From contig NZ_AWTC01000001.1 in the NCBI RefSeq assembly GCF_000497245.1, forward strand, positions 422,411 through 486,410: a stretch of 64,000 nucleotides of DNA. The letters run 5' to 3'. Position 1 is the first letter of the stretch. Each line of letters begins with the position of its first letter. The notes below the pieces were generated by a model that saw only the letters and a list, made by a program, of their open reading frames with translations, did no database searches and had not been told where the DNA came from. The translations under genes and the position numbers were made by a program. Positions 58,053 to 64,000 of the stretch are shown here, piece after piece. The stretch comes from Sporolactobacillus laevolacticus DSM 442 (lineage in GTDB: Bacteria > Bacillota > Bacilli > Bacillales > Sporolactobacillaceae).

Positions 58053-58487
58053 ATGGACAAAAAAGTCCAAGCATTAATTGATGGATTAAACAAAGATCTT
58101 GCGGGTGAATACTCTGCAGTTATTCAGTACAACTATTATGCAACAACAGTATCCGGATTGAATTACCAGATTCTGAAGCCGTTCTTTGAAGCAGAAATTC
58201 CTGATGAATTGGGCCATGCTGCTTATCTTTCAGAGAAAATTGCTAACCTTGGCGGCGAACCAACCACTGTTCCTGCACCGGTTGCTAAAGTAAGCGATGC
58301 AAAAGCAATGCTAGAAGGCGCGAGACGAGCAGAAGCCGACACATTGGAAAACTATCGTGAACGCCGCAGCCAAGCACAAGAATTAGGCATGATTGAACTG
58401 GTTGTTAAACTGGAAGACATGATTGCCGATGAACAAAATCACTTGGAAAAATTGACGAAGACATTGAACGATCCGATCTTTGCCTGA
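58053..58487 (+). CDS. Ferritin-like (bacterioferritin/Dps superfamily) protein
   Basis: This 144-aa four-helix protein has likely di-iron ligands E in LAGEYSAVIQY, E and H in DELGHAAYL, and E and H in DEQNHLEKL. It may store iron or detoxify peroxide. GAAAGGGTGG precedes the ATG used. It is monocistronic with a strong terminator. Confidence 0.85.
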   Translation: MDKKVQALIDGLNKDLAGEYSAVIQYNYYATTVSGLNYQILKPFFEAEIPDELGHAAYLSEKIANLGGEPTTVPAPVAKVSDAKAMLEGARRAEADTLENYRERRSQAQELGMIELVVKLEDMIADEQNHLEKLTKTLNDPIFA

Positions 58488-58505
58488 GGTATTACGAATT
58501 AAAAA

Positions 58506-58550
58506 AGCAACCCGACGTAGAAATTTCATCTGGACGTCGGGTTGTTTTTT
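58506..58550. terminator. Terminator between ferritin-like gene and ecsB
   Basis: GCAACCCGACGT and ACGTCGGGTTGT with T-runs on both strands. Confidence 0.9.
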
Positions 58551-58574
58551 ATTCTGTTCATTTCCACTGTTGAC

Positions 58575-58650
58575 CCATAGTTTTGGGGCCCGCGAATCGC
58601 CGGCAGAAAACGAGTACATGTCGCATTGATCAACACAATCAAATAACAGT
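58575..58650 (+). repeat. Degenerate Bacillaceae palindromic repeat, copy 3
   Basis: GGCCCGCGAA, GCCGGCAG and TGTCGCATTGATCAACACAA; the last block matches the copy at 24090 with two changes. Confidence 0.6.
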
Positions 58651-58652
58651 GC

Positions 58653-59870
58653 CTATTTTATTAATCGAATGCGACGTTTCGTATAAACAGTTGAAAAGAA
58701 GACACTGATTATAATCCCCGAACACAGAAATAGAATGAACCCAACAAATGATCGTGCTCCGAGAGCAGCCGCACCGCTTAAAAGGACACTTTGCGCAACC
58801 AACAATGTCATGACCATCCGTACAAACGGCTCGTCTTTGAATTGTTCGGGAACCGGATATAAATCAGCAAGCGCATGAGGAAAAGGATGCGACCAGATTG
58901 GCAGCAGCTGCAACCCGGTCAGGTAGATCACAGAAATAACAATAAAAACAGATGCGTAACCCATATTGAGAAAATAGCCCAGCAGAGCACCGATTACCGA
59001 CAGCCTTACATACATGCCCAGATAATCATCCGAACGAACAAAGGTTTTTATAAAAATCTGCTTGAACACTTCTCTTTCTTCAAAACGGCGTACAGGGAAC
59101 ATACGACTGATGATGCTCCTCGGTCTCGTTCTTCGTCTCAATCGAGGCACGTCGGTAAATAAATTCGCAAAACGAAGAAATTGCATTGCCTGCCTCGTAT
59201 CGCTCTCCAGAAGATGTTGCCAGCGCAGCAAAGCGCCTGCTGCCTGGCGATGGAACAAAAAGAAGCCTGCCAAAAGCATGACCGTAATACAAATCGAGAG
59301 CACAAACCATGATTGATGACACAGTGCAAAGTAAAGAAAGAGAAAAGAAAGGCAGATCCGTAAAAGATACAGCGGTACTATATCATCAATAAATTGTTCA
59401 CGCCAGCTGCATGCAATGTTCCACCCTTTTGCGCCGAGCAATATAACGACTCCTACAAAAAACGCACTGCTTCCTTGTCCGGTTGATTGAAAATAAAGGG
59501 GCGCACTAATGACCCACACCATCATCAAAGTGACGCTTTGAACAAGAAAACTATACAAACAGCTCTTACGAAAATAATCATCAAGCTCTGCCTCGACAGG
59601 CAATAGGAATACCAGATCAGCACGCTGAATGAATGTACGGATCGGGGCATGGACACAAACTATTGTCAGTATCAAACTGACAATCAATGTACCTGGAAAG
59701 TGGGCAGGTAATAGATCAAGCCACTTTTTATAATAAAATCCGCCGATGAGAATCATCGCATACACGAAAAACATCAGCCCACTGTTTCTCCCAATCAGGT
59801 TCCAATACCTCAGCTGCATCTGAAAATTGTCACGGTATCTTTTTTGCCAAAGATGTTTCAGTTCAACCAT
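58653..59870 (-). CDS. ecsB: ABC transporter membrane subunit EcsB
   Basis: This 405-aa permease has multiple membrane helices and the N-terminal segment KHLWQKRYRDNF typical of EcsB. With EcsA it is needed for secretion and for activity of the intramembrane protease RasP in B. subtilis. It overlaps ecsA by 13 bases. No ecsC follows. Confidence 0.9.
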   Translation of the reverse strand: MVELKHLWQKRYRDNFQMQLRYWNLIGRNSGLMFFVYAMILIGGFYYKKWLDLLPAHFPGTLIVSLILTIVCVHAPIRTFIQRADLVFLLPVEAELDDYFRKSCLYSFLVQSVTLMMVWVISAPLYFQSTGQGSSAFFVGVVILLGAKGWNIACSWREQFIDDIVPLYLLRICLSFLFLYFALCHQSWFVLSICITVMLLAGFFLFHRQAAGALLRWQHLLESDTRQAMQFLRFANLFTDVPRLRRRTRPRSIISRMFPVRRFEEREVFKQIFIKTFVRSDDYLGMYVRLSVIGALLGYFLNMGYASVFIVISVIYLTGLQLLPIWSHPFPHALADLYPVPEQFKDEPFVRMVMTLLVAQSVLLSGAAALGARSFVGFILFLCSGIIISVFFSTVYTKRRIRLIK

Positions 59871-60610
59871 TTGGTCTCGCCCCTTGCCACCGCCAGATAG
59901 ATTTCCTGGAGTGTTGCCTCAGGATTGCCAAACTGTCGACGAATCATCTCTAGTGTTCCCTGAATGACAATTCGTCCTTCATGCAGGATGATGAATCGAT
60001 CACAATACTGCTCTGCAGTTGTTAGAATATGTGTGGACATCAGGATAGCCGCTCCGGACTTTTTCATGTCGTCCATAAGATCGAGCAGCGACTGGATACC
60101 GATCGGATCCAATCCGACAAAGGGCTCGTCCACGATATACAGATCCGGACGAACGAGAAAGGCGCACATAATCATGACCTTTTGCCGCATCCCTTTTGAA
60201 AAGTGAATGGGGAACCAGCGCTTCTTCTTTTCCATTTGAAAAAGCTTCAGCAAATGCTCGCTTCTTTGCTCATAGGTTTTCCTATCTAAATGATAGGCCA
60301 TCGCCGTGAGTTGCAAATGTTCCTCCAGTGTCATCTGTTCATAGAGTTCCGGCATTTCAGGGACATAAGCAATGCTTTGCCGGTAGGACATTTTATCTTC
60401 TCGGATCGTTTTTCCGTCAATACGGATTTCTCCGGAGAAGGGATCCAAAAGTCCGAGAATATGTTTGATCGTTGTACTCTTTCCGGCTCCGTTCAGGCCG
60501 ACAAGACCGACAAGTTCGCCAGCATTCATGTCAAAGGACACGTCATGGAGCACCGGGCGCTTCCGTGAATATCCACCGCTCAACTGATTTACTGATAATA
60601 TAGGGTTCAT
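59858..60610 (-). CDS. ecsA: ABC transporter ATP-binding subunit EcsA
   Basis: This 250-aa ATPase has Walker A GLNGAGKST, the signature region HFSKGMRQKVMIM and Walker B DLYIVDEPFVGLDP. AAAGAGG precedes the ATG used. It lies between an unknown membrane gene and ecsB, apparently as one operon. Confidence 0.93.
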   Translation of the reverse strand: MNPILSVNQLSGGYSRKRPVLHDVSFDMNAGELVGLVGLNGAGKSTTIKHILGLLDPFSGEIRIDGKTIREDKMSYRQSIAYVPEMPELYEQMTLEEHLQLTAMAYHLDRKTYEQRSEHLLKLFQMEKKKRWFPIHFSKGMRQKVMIMCAFLVRPDLYIVDEPFVGLDPIGIQSLLDLMDDMKKSGAAILMSTHILTTAEQYCDRFIILHEGRIVIQGTLEMIRRQFGNPEATLQEIYLAVARGETKWLN

Positions 60611-60624
60611 ATCACTAGCCTCTT

Positions 60625-62301
60625 TCACTGTTTGCTTTGAAGCGTAAAATCTTTGACTGCGGATACAGTTTCCTTTGTATCAATATACTGAATAGACACC
60701 TTGTCTCCCGTTTTTAAAAACACACTATACGGATTTTGACCCGAAGTCACTGTGAAAATTTTCTCACTACCTTGAATCATGAACTGTGTCACAGTCTGAC
60801 GCGTGTCACTATCCTGATATTTATACACTTTGGTAACCGTGCCCACCAACTTTTTCAATAATGCCTGATTTGTTGGCACACTACTGTCGCTTCCAAGCTT
60901 TGTTGCAACCGCGTATTTATAATTGTCGAAAAGTGTCCGCTTATCGGTCTCAGCACTATAGACGTTTTCATTCTTTGCATGGATCAGCATTAATTCACGA
61001 AGCACATCATTGCTGTCCATCAACGGGACAACCCATGTCTCCTGCCCGTAAATCGTATAGAGATTCGGGATGCCCGCTTCGTACTTATTCTGCTTGAAGG
61101 TCTTTTCAGCGACATTCATTGCCGACTTACCATTAAGCAAACCATTTGCTCCTGAATAATACGTGATTCTTCCTGTCCGTGTATTTAGCATTGAATAGCC
61201 GACCATGGCACCACTTCCTGATTTCGGCCGGGTAAAATCGGTAAACCAGTTCAAATTCAGTTTATGGTCGAACACGCCGTTCACTTCATCGGAATGAGAC
61301 CATGCGGTTGGCCGCTTGATATCTTCCTGGGCAAATAGTTTATTCCAGAAACCATGAACATTCTCTCCGTACCAGTCATTCCACTGTTCGGCGACGTTGG
61401 AAGGAATCGCCTGGTCGATAAACGCAGGAAGCCGATTCATTCGATAGTTGCGGATCGTTCCTGTTTTCGGATCGACAACAAATACACCTTCTATATCCGG
61501 AATCTGCCTCAGTTTCTGATAATAACCATAGGCAACAACATAATAAGGTTTTCCTGTTTCATCCGGTTCAAAACTTGGGCGGAACAAGATTGGTGATTTA
61601 TAGTGGCTTCGAACATGCCGCTGCAGATTTTCGGAGAAGTAAGCGGATGGCACATACTTCATCGCTCTTTTAACAAGTGTGGCGTTCGCATTTTCATCCT
61701 CAGCGCTCATTCGAATGTAGCCGGGAACTTGATGGCTTTTCATCCATTTGAAAAAACCGCTGTATTCAATCGGGGTCACCCAATAAAGCTGACCGTCAAT
61801 CTTCTGCAGAGATGTATGTCCAAGTTCATAATAGGAAACGTGGGCTAATTCACCAAGTATTTTTTCACTTTTATAGCGTGCATACTTTTCGGGAACAACA
61901 GGAATATGCTGCTCATCCATAGAATGCTTCTCCCTGCTCACTACTGTCGTTTTCGCCGCAGCAAAATCATATTTCGCCTTCGTGACCGTTAATGGGTAAA
62001 TGAAATGCAGATAGCTGAAAAAAAGAAGCAGACACACACCACATAACATTTCGACAGCGACAAAGCGTTCCTTCAAATAAATGATGTCAAGAAACAAAAA
62101 AATGCCCCAAAATAACGTACCGTAACTCAGAAAAGCCTGCCAAGTATGATCTACCAAGCCGATATAGGAAACAAAAAAGATAATTAACAGACCTGCAGCC
62201 AGTCGCAGTGCTTGAATCCATAGAAATTTACTTTTTCTGTAGTGTTTTTTCCATACAAAAGGATTTAGTGTCAAAGAAAGCACACTTAACAAATAGACCA
62301 T
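60625..62301 (-). CDS. Unrecognised polytopic protein in the ecs operon
   Basis: I do not recognise this 558-aa protein. The first 130 residues hold about four membrane helices. The remaining 420 residues form a soluble region rich in Y, K and T. It has repeated blocks that look like PepSY-type strands (DPKTGTIRNYRMN, LNTRTGRITYYSG) and an OB-like C-terminal segment. GGGGGA lies just before the ATG used. It stops 14 bases before ecsA, a place where B. subtilis has no gene, so it may act with the Ecs transporter. Confidence 0.82.
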   Translation of the reverse strand: MVYLLSVLSLTLNPFVWKKHYRKSKFLWIQALRLAAGLLIIFFVSYIGLVDHTWQAFLSYGTLFWGIFLFLDIIYLKERFVAVEMLCGVCLLLFFSYLHFIYPLTVTKAKYDFAAAKTTVVSREKHSMDEQHIPVVPEKYARYKSEKILGELAHVSYYELGHTSLQKIDGQLYWVTPIEYSGFFKWMKSHQVPGYIRMSAEDENANATLVKRAMKYVPSAYFSENLQRHVRSHYKSPILFRPSFEPDETGKPYYVVAYGYYQKLRQIPDIEGVFVVDPKTGTIRNYRMNRLPAFIDQAIPSNVAEQWNDWYGENVHGFWNKLFAQEDIKRPTAWSHSDEVNGVFDHKLNLNWFTDFTRPKSGSGAMVGYSMLNTRTGRITYYSGANGLLNGKSAMNVAEKTFKQNKYEAGIPNLYTIYGQETWVVPLMDSNDVLRELMLIHAKNENVYSAETDKRTLFDNYKYAVATKLGSDSSVPTNQALLKKLVGTVTKVYKYQDSDTRQTVTQFMIQGSEKIFTVTSGQNPYSVFLKTGDKVSIQYIDTKETVSAVKDFTLQSKQ

Positions 62302-62494
62302 AGTTCCCCCGTTCCTCATCTCCCCGCGAAAGCGGTTAATGAAAGCAATATCTCTATTCTTTCATTTTACTTAATGAACGGATGGAACGCAAAGTTACTT
62401 AATAACTAGTGGACAAGAATCGAACATCATTTATGAAACCGTTACATAATGTGCTAAAATAGTACGAAAAAGGGACAAGGAAAGGATGATTTCT

Positions 62495-62926
62495 ATGTGT
62501 GAAGCGTCGGATTGCATTTTCTGTAAAATCATTAACGGAGATATACCTAGTGCAAAAGTTTATGAGGATGAAGATGTGTACGCGTTTCTCGATCTGAGCC
62601 AGGTCACGAAAGGCCATACCCTCATCATACCTAAAGTGCATCGAAAAGATATTTTCGAATTGGAGCCTGAACTTGCCGAAAAGCTGTTTCGCAAAGTTCC
62701 GGTTATTGCCAAGGCAATAAAGAAGGCCTTTCATCCGGTCGGTATGAATCTGCTGAATAGTAACAGCGAGCTTGCCGGGCAGACTATTTTCCACTATCAT
62801 CTCCATCTGATTCCGCGCTATGGAACGGAGGACACCTTCTCGTTCAGCTTCCAGTCGCACGCTGAAGAATACTCGAATGAAGCACGCGCCGCAATGGCTA
62901 AAGCGATTGCTGATGAGATTCACTGA
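62495..62926 (+). CDS. hit: HIT family protein
   Basis: This 143-aa histidine-triad nucleotide hydrolase has the catalytic triad HYHLHLIPR and the N-terminal Zn-type pair CIFCKIING. GGAAAGGATG precedes the ATG used. It is divergent from the ecs operon, as in B. subtilis. Confidence 0.95.
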   Translation: MCEASDCIFCKIINGDIPSAKVYEDEDVYAFLDLSQVTKGHTLIIPKVHRKDIFELEPELAEKLFRKVPVIAKAIKKAFHPVGMNLLNSNSELAGQTIFHYHLHLIPRYGTEDTFSFSFQSHAEEYSNEARAAMAKAIADEIH

Positions 62927-63064
62927 TTTTGCGAACCGGCTGAAAAATCAACATCAGCGGAATTGATTTATTTGAAAAATGCGTGTATATTATTAAATAC
63001 ACCTTGCAGCAGGCCATTGGGGCACTGTTGGAGGTAACATTAGCTCAGTTGAGGAGAGATCAGT

Positions 63065-63613
63065 GTGAAACTTAAGAATTTGATTGTTGTTGCTCTATTA
63101 TTAGCGATTGGAACAGTGCTTCATGCAGTATTCCCAGGACTTATTTTCGGAATGAAATCTGATTTGTCGTTAGTTATGCTTTTCCTTGCCCTTTATTTCT
63201 TTGCCGATATAAAGACCTTTATTGTCATCGGGCTAGTAGACGGCATTTTGGCGGGACTTACAACATCGCTTCCGGGCGGCTTCATTCCAAATGTTGTCGA
63301 TAAATTAGTGACATCAACCATCGTGTTCTTCGCCTTTTACTTATTTGCTCGTTATTTTCAGGCAAAAGGGAAATACGCCTTCGGTGTTATTTTAGCAGGA
63401 CTCGGTACAGTGATCAGCGGAACTATTTTCCTGACGGTTGCCATTCTAGTTGCGGGTCTTCCTGCAAAAGTATTTGGTCCGTTGTTTGTCACGATGGTGC
63501 TTCCGACTGCTCTTGTGAATCTGATTCTACTCGCTATTCTCTACCCGATTATTGTTAAAATTGGAGAACGAAGTGGATTCATCCATGTCGCTCCAAAACC
63601 ATCAATCCACTAA
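63065..63613 (+). CDS. trpP: Tryptophan transporter TrpP
   Basis: This 182-aa membrane protein has five to six helices and matches the TrpP (YhaG) family: LVDGILAGLTTSLPGGFIPN is its mark. It imports tryptophan. GAGGAG lies eight bases before the GTG start. The leader has several NAG triplets (63031-63063), as in TRAP targets, but their spacing is irregular. Confidence 0.88.
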   Translation: MKLKNLIVVALLLAIGTVLHAVFPGLIFGMKSDLSLVMLFLALYFFADIKTFIVIGLVDGILAGLTTSLPGGFIPNVVDKLVTSTIVFFAFYLFARYFQAKGKYAFGVILAGLGTVISGTIFLTVAILVAGLPAKVFGPLFVTMVLPTALVNLILLAILYPIIVKIGERSGFIHVAPKPSIH

Positions 63614-63629
63614 ATAGCAACATTCAGAA

Positions 63630-63658
63630 CCTTGCTTCTTCATTGAAGCAGGGTTTTT
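63630..63658 (+). terminator. Terminator of trpP
   Basis: CCTTGCTTC and GAAGCAGGG form a hairpin followed by TTTTT. Confidence 0.88.
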
Positions 63659-63687
63659 ATTTAAAGAAAAGAAAATATAAAATTTTG

Positions 63688-63850
63688 AATGGCGGTGCTC
63701 GTTCAAAAGCGTAAGGGGACGAGACTCCTGCGGAGCGATCCTGTTGATCGCAGGCCGAAGGAGACCCCGCAGGCAAAAGTATGTCTGAGGAGGCTCCTGG
63801 ACTGCCCGCGGCCGCACCAGTTGATGCGAGTCCCCGAAGCAACATGAAGC
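63688..63850 (+). repeat. Bacillaceae palindromic repeat, copy 4 (most complete)
   Basis: GGGGACGAGACTCCTGCGG, GGAGACCCCGCAGG, GAGGAGGCTCCTGGAC and GCGAGTCCCCGAAGC are the usual blocks of a repeat common between genes in Bacillaceae. The inner parts form long inverted repeats. No gene is supported in 63614-64000. Confidence 0.85.
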
Positions 63851-63895
63851 ACGGATTGACTATAAAAAGCCAATACTCAAGCGTACATCTAAAGA

Positions 63896-63920
63896 CCAGG
63901 CGTTTTTTGCCCGGTTTTTT
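63896..63920 (+). terminator. Terminator-like hairpin near window end
   Basis: ACCAGGC and GCCCGGT with one mismatch, followed by TTTTTT. A flanking inverted repeat TACTCAAG (63874-63881) and CTTGAGTA (63938-63945) encloses it. Confidence 0.6.
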
Positions 63921-64000
63921 CTACCCTTTGTCAAGTACTTGAGTAAAATTATTGGCGGATAGCGAAGTCTTCAAGATTTTTTCTGGAAAAAGAGTACACT

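Noticed and set aside
62399..62923. 174-codon frame opposite hit
   Set aside because: It is fully antisense to the well-supported hit gene and starts without a ribosome site.

Overview
The window looks like a chromosomal segment of an endospore-forming member of the Bacillota, order Bacillales. I think a Sporolactobacillaceae-type genus is most likely, but the sequence does not prove the family. Evidence: a spore germinant receptor operon (gerA type), a YdjO-type protein, a sporulenol-pathway terpene synthase, LiaFSR, EcsAB, GlpP-type glycerol control, CcpA cre boxes, and long stretches of Bacillus subtilis-like gene order (murC-sftA-ytpR-ytpQ; trmB-ytmP-ytlQ-ytlP-ytkP-ytzE-ytgP-leuS-ytqA-ytpB-metK/pckA-ytkD; ecsBA/hit/trpP). 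I saw no rRNA, tRNA, CRISPR array, phage or intact insertion sequence.

Layout. 1-11.6 kb: murC, soluble DNA translocase sftA, ytpR, ytpQ, a DUF84 phosphatase, a PepSY-like small protein, trmB, a kinase-like protein, a NERD-like protein, thpR and a cysteine-synthase paralogue. 12-17.7 kb: ytzE, a low-complexity coat-like protein, lipid II flippase ytgP/murJ, and leuS behind a leucine T-box. 17.8-24.7 kb: GNAT, radical SAM ytqA, terpene synthase ytpB, metK with a SAM-I riboswitch, divergent pckA, and Nudix ytkD. 24.8-35.9 kb: a small FbpA-like gene, a peroxiredoxin, DUF421, a nitrilase-family amidohydrolase, the teichoic acid exporter tagGH, a gerA-type operon, YdjO-like, NtdP-like and GNAT proteins, and a 45-aa protein.

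36-48 kb is a catabolic and metal block: glcDF (glycolate/lactate-type oxidase) with a cre box, copZ-copA-csoR with a CsoR operator inside the promoter spacer, and a full glycerol cluster glpP-glpF-glpK-glpD with two terminator leaders and a cre box over the glpF promoter. 48-58.5 kb: SGNH hydrolase, aldo/keto reductase, YitT, MFS exporter with a leader terminator, LysR, two TerC paralogues behind a yybP-ykoY manganese riboswitch with tandem terminators, liaFSR without liaIH, and a ferritin-like protein. 58.6-64 kb: ecsAB preceded by an unrecognised overlapping membrane protein, hit, and trpP.

The least explained structure is a family of short intergenic repeats at three places (1-77, 5728-5856, 50852-51022; five units). 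Each unit folds as small hairpins with a constant GGA/AGGAC loop and stems that change together (compensatory covariation), enclosed by a longer arm pair that also covaries. One unit is nested inside another. This pattern argues for a selected or mobilised folded element, and the loops resemble CsrA-type GGA sites. A second, known-style Bacillaceae palindromic repeat occurs in four places (about 11690, 24030, 58580 and 63690).
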